Made by a program: the position numbers and the translations under genes. From NCBI GenBank assembly GCA_036008175.1, contig DASYOB010000114.1:62001-126000 (forward strand): a stretch of 64,000 nt of DNA, read 5' to 3'. Below the pieces are notes generated by a model. The model saw nothing but the letters and a program-made list of their open reading frames with translations. It made no database searches and was not told where the DNA came from. The stretch is from DATARH01 sp036008175. Its GTDB lineage: Bacteria; Pseudomonadota; Alphaproteobacteria; ATCC43930; CGMCC-115725. How positions within the stretch are numbered: position 1 is the stretch's first letter; each line of letters opens with the position of its first letter. Shown piece after piece: positions 16,954 to 25,735 of this stretch.

Positions 16954-18336
16954 TTAGGTTCTGTGATTATCCCGCACCGCGCGTGCCCATAAGCGGAACG
17001 GCGGCGGGGTATCCGGTTGGACCGTAACGAGGCCGACCGGCCGCACCGGGCGGGACGAGGTGAGCTCGATTCGGAAATTCTGAAGCAGAATCGCCAGGAC
17101 GAGCACCAGCTCGGTCAGTGCGAACGGAGCACCGACGCAGGTGCGCGGGCCGGCGCCGAACGGCATATAGGCAAAGCGCGGCGGCTGCGGCGCCCCCGGC
17201 AGGAACCGCGACGGATCAAAACTCTCAGGCGCAGCCCAGAAACGCCGATGCCGATGCAGGATCCAGGGCGCGATCAGCACCAGCGATCCCGCGGCAACCG
17301 GAATGCCGGCGGCAATATCGTTGTGAAGGGCTTGGCGCACGATGACGAAGGCAGCCGGGTATAGCCGGAGAACCTCGTCAATCGCCGCCCGGGTCTGCAC
17401 CAAGCGCGGCAGAATGTCGGCCGCGTTCTCTGGAGACAGCTCGACCCCGCACACCTCCGCCGCAAGCCGCTCCTGCTCCACGGGATGCCTGGCCAGCAGG
17501 TAGCACGCCCAGAACATCGCCGCGGCGGTGGTTTCGTGCCCGGCGACAACGATCGTTGCGACCTGGTCGCCGAGCCGCTGGGGGTCCGGGGAGAGTCCAC
17601 TCTCGGGATCGGGGGCGGCGAGCACATCGAACAAATCGCCAGGTTCGGAGCCCCGCCGACGTGAAGCGCGGTCGGCGATAACGTGGCTGATCAGACGCCG
17701 CCAGCGCCGGCGGAACCGCGCCCGGGCGAAATCGACAACAGTCGGCATCGGCAAGGGTAGCAGGAAATCGGCCAAGCTGGGACGGCCGAGACGCGCGGCG
17801 TAGTGCAGGATCAGCTCGCGCAACTCCGGCCCGTGCCGCCTCATATCGAGGGAAAAGATCGCCCCGCCGATGATGTCGAGGGCCAGCCGCTGAAACCGCG
17901 GCACGAGGTTGACGAACGCGCCGTCGAGCGCGGCGAGATCGCCGGCGAGCGCTGACGCCGCCGAGACCACCCGACCAGCAACACGATGCAGGGTGCGCGG
18001 CGCAAAAGCGGGGGCCACGGCCCGGCGCTGCTGCCGCCACTCCTCGCCATTACTCAAAAACAGGCCGCGGCCAAACATCGGGCGCAACACACGGATCGCT
18101 GGCGGGCTGCGCCGATAATTCTGGGAGTTTTCGATCAGGACGTGGCGGATCGCATCAGGGGCTTGCAGAAGCACGTGATCGCGGCCGAAAAAGCGCTGAA
18201 CGACGACATCTTCGGCGACAGCTTCTTCGGGGAACGCCACCAGGGCATTGCCGCGCAAGGCCGCCGCGACAGCGCGCCACGACAGCCGGCTTGGCGCAGC
18301 CGATCCGGCAGGCTGGTCAACGGTCAGCGTCTGCAT
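16954..18336 (-). CDS. Cytochrome P450 at the end of the hopanoid operon
   Basis: Soluble-type cytochrome P450 of about 460 residues with every core motif: I-helix AGHETTAAAMFWACYLLARHP-type oxygen-binding segment, ExxR in DEVLRLYPA, and the heme loop FGAGPRTCVGAPFA with Cys400. The early segment FGRGLFLSNGEEWRQQRR resembles the CYP4/CYP110-like group; no transmembrane anchor or fused reductase is seen. ATG 18336 has GAGGG nine bases upstream, better than a GTG at 18342. It is codirectional with shc, 134 bp downstream of it with no clear terminator between, and is followed by a terminator. The position suggests a polycyclic triterpenoid or squalene substrate; the actual substrate is unknown. 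Confidence 0.93.
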   Translation of the reverse strand: MQTLTVDQPAGSAAPSRLSWRAVAAALRGNALVAFPEEAVAEDVVVQRFFGRDHVLLQAPDAIRHVLIENSQNYRRSPPAIRVLRPMFGRGLFLSNGEEWRQQRRAVAPAFAPRTLHRVAGRVVSAASALAGDLAALDGAFVNLVPRFQRLALDIIGGAIFSLDMRRHGPELRELILHYAARLGRPSLADFLLPLPMPTVVDFARARFRRRWRRLISHVIADRASRRRGSEPGDLFDVLAAPDPESGLSPDPQRLGDQVATIVVAGHETTAAAMFWACYLLARHPVEQERLAAEVCGVELSPENAADILPRLVQTRAAIDEVLRLYPAAFVIVRQALHNDIAAGIPVAAGSLVLIAPWILHRHRRFWAAPESFDPSRFLPGAPQPPRFAYMPFGAGPRTCVGAPFALTELVLVLAILLQNFRIELTSSRPVRPVGLVTVQPDTPPPFRLWARAVRDNHRT

Positions 18337-18470
18337 TTCCACTGCCCTCGCATGGCCCGCCCTCGCATGGCGCGCCAGGGGCTGGGGCGAGTTGCCGCGC
18401 CCCGAGTCTTACAGTGGATCTACGCGGGAATAATCCGCCCGGTTCCGGATTGGTTTCGGGGGCGCGAGAT

Positions 18471-20435
18471 TTAGAGGCCGAAAACCACGCGCGGCGAATT
18501 TGCCAGCGACAGCCTGCGATAGCGGGCCAGGGCCCAGAGCGGAAAGAAGAGACGGTAGCCGTGATAGCGCAGGTAGAACACTCGTGGAAAACCGACCGCT
18601 GTATACCAGGGCTCGTCCCAGTTGCCGTCGCTGTCTTGGCTGGCAAGCAGGTAGGCGATCCCCCGCGCCACTGCCGGATTGCCGACTTCGCCGGCGGCCA
18701 TCAAGGCGAGCAGCGCCCAGGCCGTCTGCGAAGCGGTGCTGTACGAAGCCTCGCCATGCGGCTCATCCGGCCAATAGCTTTCGCCGCACTCTCCCCAACC
18801 GCCGTCCGGCCGTTGACGTGCGATCAGCCAATCGACCGCCCGGCGGATCTCGATCGCCCCGGTGTCGACGCCTGCCGCGTTCAAGCCAGCAAGCACCGAC
18901 CAGGTGCCGTAGATGTAATTGGTGCCCCAGCGGCCGAACCAGCTGCCGTCCGGCTCCTGTTCGGCGCGCAGATAATCCAGCGCCGCGGCCATCGCGGGGT
19001 GCGTCGGTTCTGTCCCAAGCTGGGCGAGGAAGCCGAGGCAGCGCGCGCTGACGTCCGCGCTCGGCGGATCGAGCAAGGCGCCATGATCGGCGAACGGTAT
19101 GTGGTTCAGATAGTAATGCGTGTTGTCGGCGTCGAAGGATCCCCACCCGCCATTGCGGCTCTGCATGCCGAGTACCCATTCGGCGGCGCGGTCGATCGCG
19201 TTGCGATAACGCGCACCATCGAAGCGGTCGAGCGCAAGCGCCACCGCGGCGGTATCGTCGAGATCGGGATAGTAAGGATTGGCGTACTGGAAGGCCCATC
19301 CGCCCGGCCGCAGCCCGGGACGCACAGATGCCCAATCGCCGGCGGTATCGAGCACCTGACGGTCCCGCAGCCAGTCGAGCCCCTTGCGCACCGCGGGCGT
19401 TAGCCGTTCGTCGCCGACTTCCATCATCGCGTGGCAAGCAAGCGCGGTATCCCAAACCGGCGACACGCAAGGCTGGCAAAAGGCGCTCTCATCCGCCTCG
19501 GCAACCAGCTTGCGGAGCGCCGCAGCGGCGTCCGCGCGGTATGGATGCTCGGGCGGATAGCCGAGGGCGTCGTACATCATCAGCGCGTTGGCCATCGCCG
19601 GGAAGATGCCGCCGAGCCCGTCCTCTCCATTGAGGCGTTCGCTGACGAAGGCGACTGCCTTCTCGATCGCCCGCCGACGCGGTTCGATCGGAAACAGCGG
19701 CTCAGCCACGCGCAGCAGCCGGTCGAGCAGGACGAAGCCATGCCCCACCGCCGAGGCGGTCGGCGGCGAGATCCAGTCGCGCACCGTCTCGGGCGGCTCG
19801 ACGAACAGTTCGGCGATCGTGACCCCGCGCGGGTTGCGCGGCTTCGGCCGCATCGCCATCAGCACCAGGAGCGGCACCAGCACCGTGCGCGACCAATAGG
19901 AGATCTTATCGACGTGGAACGGAAACCAGCCGGGCAGCAGCATGATCTCGACCGGCATCACCGGCACCGCGCGCCATGGCACCTCGGCCCACAGGGCGAG
20001 CATGATGCGGGTAAAAACATTGCATCGCCGGGCGCCGCCGCGCGCCAGGATCGCCGCCCGCGCCCGCTGCATGTGTGGGGTGTCGGGTGGATCGCCCGCG
20101 GCCTTCAGCGCGAAATACGCCTTCACCGAAGCGCTCAGATTGGTCTCGCCGCCAAAGAACAACGGCCACCCGCCATCCGCACCCTGCACTGCCCGCAGAT
20201 AGCGCGCGATACGCCCTTCGATTTCCGGCTCGACCGTCCCGAGATAGTGCTGCAACAGGATGTACTCGGCCGGGATCGTCGTGTCGGCCTCGAGCTCGAA
20301 GACCCAATGCCCGTCAGCGCGCTGCAAGGACAGCAGCGACTCGACCGAGGAAGCAATCCCCGCGTCGAGCGCGCTGGCGTGCAGGGTATCGCCGAGCATC
20401 GGCGCATTCTTTTTCTGGGCTGTCATACTCGTCAT
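18471..20435 (-). CDS. shc: Squalene-hopene cyclase
   Basis: Monotopic membrane enzyme that folds squalene into hopene/hopanol. The 654-residue protein has the catalytic DxDDTA as DLDDTA (about residues 391-396), several QW-type repeats (LLSLQRADGHWVFE, GMQSRNGGWGSFD, ARQRPDGGWGECGE, ASQDSDGNWDEPWYT) and the FQYANPYYPDLDD context. The ATG at 20435 overlaps the hpnE stop as ATGA; an in-frame ATG at 20453 lies inside hpnE and is less likely. It is the fifth gene of the coupled hpnA-C-D-E-shc series (HpnF in hpn nomenclature). Confidence 0.97.
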   Translation of the reverse strand: MTSMTAQKKNAPMLGDTLHASALDAGIASSVESLLSLQRADGHWVFELEADTTIPAEYILLQHYLGTVEPEIEGRIARYLRAVQGADGGWPLFFGGETNLSASVKAYFALKAAGDPPDTPHMQRARAAILARGGARRCNVFTRIMLALWAEVPWRAVPVMPVEIMLLPGWFPFHVDKISYWSRTVLVPLLVLMAMRPKPRNPRGVTIAELFVEPPETVRDWISPPTASAVGHGFVLLDRLLRVAEPLFPIEPRRRAIEKAVAFVSERLNGEDGLGGIFPAMANALMMYDALGYPPEHPYRADAAAALRKLVAEADESAFCQPCVSPVWDTALACHAMMEVGDERLTPAVRKGLDWLRDRQVLDTAGDWASVRPGLRPGGWAFQYANPYYPDLDDTAAVALALDRFDGARYRNAIDRAAEWVLGMQSRNGGWGSFDADNTHYYLNHIPFADHGALLDPPSADVSARCLGFLAQLGTEPTHPAMAAALDYLRAEQEPDGSWFGRWGTNYIYGTWSVLAGLNAAGVDTGAIEIRRAVDWLIARQRPDGGWGECGESYWPDEPHGEASYSTASQTAWALLALMAAGEVGNPAVARGIAYLLASQDSDGNWDEPWYTAVGFPRVFYLRYHGYRLFFPLWALARYRRLSLANSPRVVFGL

Positions 20436-21787
20436 GGCAGCGCGCGTTGGCATTCCTCGATCGATTGAGACGGAGAAGGTTCGTCGCGCGTCGCGCCAAG
20501 GTTCAGCGCCGGCGCCGGGCGGCGGTGTTCGCGGACCCGAGCAGCAGCCGCGAAGCCTGAGCGAATAGCGCCTTCGATCGTCGCGGGCAAGTAAGTATCG
20601 ACATAATCACCCGCAAGGTGAAGATTCGGCCATGGCGTCGCAGTCGATGGCCGCCGCCGCAGCTGCGCCGGAGTCGCCCGGAAAGTGGCGCGCCGCTCCT
20701 TGACGATGCGCGCAGGAGGCACCGGAACTGGCGGCAATCCGAGGGCAAGCGCCACGTCGCGCCACAAAAGCTCGCGCAACTCGTCGGCCGACTTCTCGAC
20801 CAGGCGGTCGGCGGCGCTGACGGTCACCGAGACGACGTCTCGCTTGCGGAACACCCATTCCGACGTGCCGCCGACGATGCCGAGAAAAAGCGGCGCGCCG
20901 GGCGGCGCCTCGCAGCGGAAATGCGCGTTGACGATCGGCGCATAATCGTCGGGCACCACGAGGTCGGGAACGAGGCGCGCTGCGATCGCCGCCGGCACTG
21001 CGAGCACAATATTGTCCGACGGCCCGATCGCGACCCTGTCTTCCTCGAACGAAAGCTCGGCGACCCGTCCTTGCGCGAAACCCAGCGCCCGCAGGCGGGC
21101 GCCGAAACGGATCTCGCCGCCGCGGCGACGCAGCGCTGCGAGCGCCGGGTCAATCAGGCTTTCCGACAGACCTTGCCGCGGCACCAGCGGTCGGCAGGCA
21201 GCGGCGCCACGGCCGAGCGTCTCGGCCAGAACCCGCCAAAACAGCCGCGCCGAAGCCTCTTGCACACCGGTATTCAACGCAGCGACCGCCACCGGCTCCC
21301 ATAACCTGCGGAACAGCACGCTTTCTCGATCGAGCACGTCGGCAACGGTCGCGTCCGCCGGCGCGCGCCGGAGCTGCAGCGCTTGGAGGTAGTCGCGGAC
21401 CCGCGTGCCGGGGACCCGTCGCGCCTTGCTGAGCAGCCACCACGGCACCGCACCGCGGCTCGGCTGCACCGCCCAGCGCTCACCTGTCGCTAGATCGACG
21501 AACGGGATCGCCGCTTCGTCAGGACGCTCGAAGGTGTCGAGGGCGTCGATCTGCTCGATATAGGAGAGCGCCGATTGATTGCCGGAGAGCAGCAGGTGGT
21601 TGCCGTTGTCGATCCGGCAGCCGAGCTCGGCGTCGAAAAACGAGCGGCAGCGGCCGCCGGCATGCTGGCCCGACTCATAGAGACAGACATCGTGACCGTC
21701 ATTGGCAAGCGCGACGGCGGCGGCGAGGCCGGCGAGGCCGGCCCCGACCGCATGCACGCGACCCGGCGGCGACGTCTCCTCGGTCAT
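20432..21787 (-). CDS. hpnE: HpnE, hydroxysqualene dehydroxylase
   Basis: FAD-dependent amine-oxidase-fold enzyme that reduces hydroxysqualene to squalene, third step of the HpnC/D/E route. The ATG at 21787 gives 451 residues and overlaps the hpnD stop as ATGA. The dinucleotide-binding fingerprint is AVGAGLAGLAAAVALANDG near the N-terminus with YESGQHAGGRCRSF, and the FAD C-terminal motif is LHLAGDYVDTYLPATIEGAIRSG. The two ends of the gene overlap its neighbours by 4 bp each, implying translational coupling. Confidence 0.94.
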   Translation of the reverse strand: MTEETSPPGRVHAVGAGLAGLAAAVALANDGHDVCLYESGQHAGGRCRSFFDAELGCRIDNGNHLLLSGNQSALSYIEQIDALDTFERPDEAAIPFVDLATGERWAVQPSRGAVPWWLLSKARRVPGTRVRDYLQALQLRRAPADATVADVLDRESVLFRRLWEPVAVAALNTGVQEASARLFWRVLAETLGRGAAACRPLVPRQGLSESLIDPALAALRRRGGEIRFGARLRALGFAQGRVAELSFEEDRVAIGPSDNIVLAVPAAIAARLVPDLVVPDDYAPIVNAHFRCEAPPGAPLFLGIVGGTSEWVFRKRDVVSVTVSAADRLVEKSADELRELLWRDVALALGLPPVPVPPARIVKERRATFRATPAQLRRRPSTATPWPNLHLAGDYVDTYLPATIEGAIRSGFAAAARVREHRRPAPALNLGATRDEPSPSQSIEECQRALP

Positions 21788-22662
21788 AGCAACCCGTGCC
21801 GCAGCACGAGCCACAGCTTGCGCGGCTTCGACAGGCCGATCCGCGCGCCGGGGTCGCGCCAACCCGAGCGCAGCAGCGCCTCCAGCATCGTGCGGTAAAA
21901 GGCACCCATCAGCGCGGCCGGCCGCATCGCCCGCCGCGAGCAGCGCGCCATCGCCCGATTCGCCCCGGCGAAATGCCGCTCGGCGATCGCCGCGACATCG
22001 CGGCAGACCGCCGGCAAGGCGGGATGGCGCAGCACCGCTGTCGGCTCAGTGCTGCGGATGCCGTGGCGATCGAGGATCTCGCGCGGCAGATAGAGCCGGC
22101 CGCGCCGCGCATCCTCGTCGAGATCGCGAAGAATGTTGGTTAGCTGCAAGGCGCGGCCGAGCGAATCCGCCACCTCATGCGCCGCAGCGCTGGGATCGCC
22201 GAAAACGTGAACCGACAAATGCCCGACCGCGCCGGCCACACGGGCGCAATACAGGTCGAGCGTCGCCAGATCAGGGGCGCGGATGTCTTTCGCCGCATCC
22301 ATTTCCATACCGTCTATAACGGCGTGGAAGTCTTCGCGTCTCAGGCGAAACCGCATGACAGAATCGCGCAGCGCCAGCGCGACCAGATGACGCGCCTGGC
22401 CGGCGTAGAGCGCTTCGATTTCCTGGTGCCAGACGGCGAGCGCCGCCTTCTTCTGGGCCGGCGGGGATGTGTCGTCGGCAATGTCGTCGACCTCGCGGCA
22501 GAATGCGTAGACCGCGTACATGCCGTCCCGGCGCCGCTTCGGTAAGAGCCGCATCGCCCAATAGAACGAGGTCCCCGCCGCCTCGACCCTTTGGCGAATA
22601 GCCTCTCGCAGAGCCGCGTCGTCGGGGTGATCCCCGACGCTGTCCCACACCGTTTCGGTCAT
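21784..22662 (-). CDS. hpnD: HpnD, presqualene diphosphate synthase
   Basis: Squalene/phytoene-synthase-family enzyme of 292 residues condensing two farnesyl diphosphates to presqualene diphosphate. The two Asp-rich sites are REVDDIADD (about residues 50-58) and the LTNILRDLDEDARRGRLYLP region, including the family hallmark NILRDLDEDA. The ATG at 22662 overlaps the hpnC stop as ATGA; a longer N-terminal form would run into hpnC and lacks family similarity. It lies between hpnC and hpnE. Confidence 0.95.
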   Translation of the reverse strand: MTETVWDSVGDHPDDAALREAIRQRVEAAGTSFYWAMRLLPKRRRDGMYAVYAFCREVDDIADDTSPPAQKKAALAVWHQEIEALYAGQARHLVALALRDSVMRFRLRREDFHAVIDGMEMDAAKDIRAPDLATLDLYCARVAGAVGHLSVHVFGDPSAAAHEVADSLGRALQLTNILRDLDEDARRGRLYLPREILDRHGIRSTEPTAVLRHPALPAVCRDVAAIAERHFAGANRAMARCSRRAMRPAALMGAFYRTMLEALLRSGWRDPGARIGLSKPRKLWLVLRHGLL

Positions 22663-23522
22663 CGGCGAGGGCGCGCGAGGATGCCGGTGAGAAAAGCGGC
22701 GGCGAAATCGCCCCCGCTCAGCTTGACCCGGGTGGCCAGCGGATCGCCGCGTCGGAGGCGAAGCGCCAAGCGGCCGGCCAGCGCGACGATGACCGCCGAT
22801 TCCCAACGCAGCCCACGCGCTTTGACCCGCGGCGCCAGATCCCGTGCGGCGAGGATCAAGGCCTCGGTCCGATCGAGGAGGCGATCCAGCACCCGCCGCA
22901 GCGCTGGGCTTGCAGCCGGCGCGGCCAGCGCCTCGACCGAGCAGCCCGCCCGGTCGAGCTCGTCAAGCGGGAGATAGACTCGGTCCAAGGCGCGGTAATC
23001 GGCGGCGCAATCCTGCAAGTGATTGAGCACCTGCAATGCGGCGCAAAGCGCATCCGAGGCCGGCCAGGTCTCGCGTCCCTCGCCATGCAGATCGAGAAGG
23101 TGCCGCCCGACCGGCGCCGCCGAATAGCGGCAGTAGCCCATCAGATCGTCCCAATCGCGATAGCGGCGCTTGATCGCGTCGAGACGGAAGGCCGTGAGAA
23201 GATCGTGGCAATGCTGGGCGGTGGTGCCGGTATCGGCGAGACTCGCGTGCATCGCGGCAGCTGTCGGCGAATCGCTGCCCGGCGCGCCCTCCAGAATGTC
23301 GGCCATTCGATCGAGCCGGCGGAGCTTGTCGTCGGGCGTGAGTTCGGGGTTGTCGGCGATGTCGTCGGCGTTGCGGGCAAAACGGTAGAACGCGTGGACA
23401 TGGGGGCGCAGATCGCGGCGGATCAACCAGGAGCCGACCGGGAAGTTCTCGCCGCCGCGTCCCTTACCGGACGGCGTTTCGACGGTCCCGATCTCCGGCG
23501 TCTCGGCAGCCAGCGTGCTCAT
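22659..23522 (-). CDS. hpnC: HpnC, hydroxysqualene synthase
   Basis: Second member of the squalene/phytoene-synthase superfamily here, 287 residues, turning presqualene diphosphate into hydroxysqualene. It shows FPVGSWLIRRDLRPHVHAFYRFAR, the first Asp motif ARNADDIADNPE, YCRYSAAPVGRHLLDLHGE and NHLQDCAADYRALDRVYLP; the second Asp site is less acidic than in HpnD, as is usual for HpnC. Start ATG 23522 overlaps the hpnA stop as ATGA. Confidence 0.94.
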   Translation of the reverse strand: MSTLAAETPEIGTVETPSGKGRGGENFPVGSWLIRRDLRPHVHAFYRFARNADDIADNPELTPDDKLRRLDRMADILEGAPGSDSPTAAAMHASLADTGTTAQHCHDLLTAFRLDAIKRRYRDWDDLMGYCRYSAAPVGRHLLDLHGEGRETWPASDALCAALQVLNHLQDCAADYRALDRVYLPLDELDRAGCSVEALAAPAASPALRRVLDRLLDRTEALILAARDLAPRVKARGLRWESAVIVALAGRLALRLRRGDPLATRVKLSGGDFAAAFLTGILARPRR

Positions 23523-24538
23523 GCGAGATATCCGTTGGCCTTGAACCAGGCGACCGCGTCGGCGACGGCCTGTCGCGCCGGCCGCGGCGCATAGCCCAGC
23601 TCGCGCACAGCGCGGGCCGAGGTGAAGAACATCTTCTTGCGCGACATGCGTACGCCGTCCACCGTGGCGAACGGCTCGCGCCCGGTCAAGCGTGCCAGCA
23701 CCTCGGCGCCCGCCGCTATCGGCAGCACCACCCCGTAGGGGATCTTCAGCGCCGGCGGTGGGCGGCGTGACACGCGAGCCACTTCCGTCAGAATCTCCGC
23801 CAAGCTCAAGTTCTCGCCGCCGAGGATGTAACGCCGGCCGATTTCGCCGCCCTGCGCCGCGAGCAGATGACCGAGCGCCACATCGTCGACATGCACGATA
23901 TTGAGCCCGGTATCGACGTAACCCGGCATGCGGCCACGCGCGGCCTCGACGATCACTCGCCCGGTCGGGGTCGGCCTGATATCGCCGGGACCGATCGGGG
24001 TCGACGGGTTGACGATGACGGCCGGCAGTCCCTGCTCGGCGACCAGATCGCTGACCACCGCCTCGGCCTCGAATTTCGAGCGCTTATACGGGCCGATCAT
24101 CTCCTCGGCCCGGCTCGGCGTCTCCTCGTCGGCGACGCCTCCCGGAACGATGCCGAGCGTCGCCACGCTGCTCGTATAGACAATGCGCTCGACCCCGGCG
24201 GCCAGCGCCGCAAGCATCAGCTCGCGGGTTCCCGCGACATTGACCCGGAACATGACAGCCGGATCCGGCACCCAGAGCCGATAGTCGGCGGCAACATGGA
24301 AGAGATATCGGCAGCTCGCGACCGCGGCGGCGAGGGAGGGCGCATCTTCCAGCGAGCCCTGCATCACCTCTACCGCGAGGCCGCCGAGATTGCGCCGATT
24401 GCTCTCCGGCCGCGCCAGCACCCGCACCCGGTGTCCAGCCTTCAGCAGCGCGCGCGCCACCGCGGCGCCGACAAAGCCGGTGGCGCCGGTGACAAGACAT
24501 AGGCCGGACGGAAGCGGCATGGACGACGGTGCCCTCAT
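23519..24538 (-). CDS. hpnA: HpnA, NAD-dependent epimerase/dehydratase-like hopanoid protein
   Basis: Extended short-chain dehydrogenase/reductase, the usual first gene of hpn operons; its exact reaction is not settled. The Rossmann motif LVTGATGFVGAAVARALL is near the N-terminus, VYTSSVATLG supplies the catalytic Ser/Thr region and GPYKRSKFEAE has the YxxxK. The stretch NPSTPIGPGDIRPTPTG is characteristic of HpnA. Starts at 24565, 24538 and 24520 are all possible; 24538 gives 339 residues. The promoter region is shared with the divergent vapBC-like module and contains an inverted repeat. Confidence 0.92.
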   Translation of the reverse strand: MRAPSSMPLPSGLCLVTGATGFVGAAVARALLKAGHRVRVLARPESNRRNLGGLAVEVMQGSLEDAPSLAAAVASCRYLFHVAADYRLWVPDPAVMFRVNVAGTRELMLAALAAGVERIVYTSSVATLGIVPGGVADEETPSRAEEMIGPYKRSKFEAEAVVSDLVAEQGLPAVIVNPSTPIGPGDIRPTPTGRVIVEAARGRMPGYVDTGLNIVHVDDVALGHLLAAQGGEIGRRYILGGENLSLAEILTEVARVSRRPPPALKIPYGVVLPIAAGAEVLARLTGREPFATVDGVRMSRKKMFFTSARAVRELGYAPRPARQAVADAVAWFKANGYLA

Positions 24539-24603
24539 GGCCTCTGCAAACGCGCGAAAGCCCATTTTTGCAAGCCTTGTTGCGTGCGCGCTCTGCGCGA
24601 TAT

Positions 24604-24631
24604 GTAATACCATCAAAGGATGAGGTATTAC
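24604..24631. promoter_or_regulatory. Inverted repeat operator upstream of the toxin-antitoxin module
   Basis: GTAATACC (24604-24611) and GGTATTAC (24624-24631) form a perfect 8-bp inverted repeat with a 12-base spacer, covering the antitoxin Shine-Dalgarno and ending 1 base before its ATG. The layout is typical for autoregulated AbrB-type antitoxins. It also lies in the hpnA upstream region. Confidence 0.75.
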
Positions 24632-24632
24632 C

Positions 24633-24878
24633 ATGAGTCGGATGACCAGCAAGGGCCAAGTTACGATCCCCAAACGGTTTCGGGATTATCTCGGGCTCAA
24701 ACCGGGAGCCGAGGTTGGGTTCACCTTTGGAAAGGAAGGAGAAATTGTGCTGACGGCCGAGAGAGACCAGCCAAAAGAGCCGCCGGAGAGCCGCTTCGCC
24801 GCTATTCGTGGCACACTCGATTTGGGCATGACGACGGACGAATTTATGCGCTTCCTGCGTGGTGATCCTGACGAATGA
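24633..24878 (+). CDS. vapB: AbrB/MazE-type antitoxin (VapB-like)
   Basis: Small DNA-binding antitoxin of 81 residues with a SpoVT/AbrB swapped-hairpin domain: MSRMTSKGQVTIPKRFRDYL then GLKPGAEVGFTF and GEIVLTAERD. The C-terminal half (SRFAAIRGTLDLGMTTDEFM) would wrap the toxin. Its stop overlaps the toxin start as ATGA, standard for such pairs. It should repress its own promoter through the inverted repeat immediately upstream. Gene names follow the PIN-domain partner. Confidence 0.88.
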   Translation: MSRMTSKGQVTIPKRFRDYLGLKPGAEVGFTFGKEGEIVLTAERDQPKEPPESRFAAIRGTLDLGMTTDEFMRFLRGDPDE

Positions 24879-25282
24879 TCCTGCTTGATACGAACGTCGT
24901 CATCGATGTCTCCTCGAACGACCCGATCTGGGGAGATTGGTCGCAACAGCAGCTCGACGCGGCCGCTCGGCGAGAGGCGCTGGCGATCAACGATATTGTT
25001 TACGCGGAGCTGTGCGTTGGTTATCGGCGAATGGAAGAAGTGGACTGTCTGATCGCAAAAGTCGGCCTTCTCATCGACGCCATCCCGCGCCGAGCACTTT
25101 TCCTAGCTGCCAAAGCGTTTCAACGGTACCGCCGGAGTGGCGGCATCAAGACCGGCGTGCTTCCGGATTTTTTCATCGGAGCGCATGCAGTCGTTGCCGA
25201 TGCTGCCCTGATTACTCGCGATCCTGCCCGGTATCGATCCTACTTCCCTGGGATCGAGCTGATCGCCCCGAACCTCAATTAA
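24875..25282 (+). CDS. vapC: PIN-domain ribonuclease toxin (VapC-like)
   Basis: PIN-domain endoribonuclease of 135 residues. The acidic active site is complete: Asp5 in LLDTNVVID, Glu45 in VYAELCVGY, Asp98 in LPDFFIGAHA and Asp116 in LITRDPARYRSYFP. The last motif with a Y-R-S-Y-F-P end is usual for VapC toxins. It is coupled to the antitoxin by ATGA. Its last 8 bp overlap the 3' end of the convergent DUF3574 gene. RNA target unknown. Confidence 0.88.
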   Translation: MILLDTNVVIDVSSNDPIWGDWSQQQLDAAARREALAINDIVYAELCVGYRRMEEVDCLIAKVGLLIDAIPRRALFLAAKAFQRYRRSGGIKTGVLPDFFIGAHAVVADAALITRDPARYRSYFPGIELIAPNLN

Positions 25283-25715
25283 AGCGCGCGCAGGAATCGC
25301 GGGTGATCACGCCGACCGATTGCTGATGAAAACGCACCTTGTAAGCCTCCATCACCGCGGATAGCCGCTGTGCGAGATCGGGAGACCTCGGGGCGGCGAT
25401 CAGCAGGATCTTGGTGCGCTCGCGCCCGATCTCATGCGTTTGCGGATTTTGCCACAGGCCCTCGCCGTCGCTGACGGTGAAGCCGGCAGGAAAATTCGGG
25501 GTGACGATTTCGGCGGCGAATTCGGCCCATTCGGCGTCGGTGACCGGCTGCCTGCCGCGGATACTGCGGCCGAAGAACAGTTCGGCGACCAGCATCCGCT
25601 GCTCCGAGGGAAGCAGGCATGAGTATGTCTGTGGCGCAGCCTGCGATGGGGGTTGAGGCGCTTCGGTGCAGCTGACAAGCGTCGAGAGCGCCAACGCGAG
25701 CAGCGCGGGCCGCAT
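25275..25715 (-). CDS. DUF3574-type lipoprotein
   Basis: Predicted lipoprotein of 146 residues, beginning MRPALLALALSTLVSCTEAP with a lipobox-like LVSC (Cys16). The mature part matches the DUF3574 pattern: ELFFGRSIRGRQPVTDAEW, FAAEIVTPNFPAGFTVSDG, GLWQNPQTHEIGRERTKIL. Function unknown. It starts 20 bp beyond the formate dehydrogenase alpha stop on the same strand, so it may be the last gene of that operon. The start has no strong Shine-Dalgarno; a GTG three codons upstream is an alternative. The much longer in-frame extension is an artefact of the antisense-free frame inside fdsA. Confidence 0.75.
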   Translation of the reverse strand: MRPALLALALSTLVSCTEAPQPPSQAAPQTYSCLLPSEQRMLVAELFFGRSIRGRQPVTDAEWAEFAAEIVTPNFPAGFTVSDGEGLWQNPQTHEIGRERTKILLIAAPRSPDLAQRLSAVMEAYKVRFHQQSVGVITRDSCARFN

Positions 25716-25735
25716 CGCCAACACAGGAACAGTAG

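Noticed and set aside
24620..24865. Alternative frame over the antitoxin gene
   Set aside because: It is a shifted reading of the clear AbrB-domain gene at 24633 and lacks any domain.
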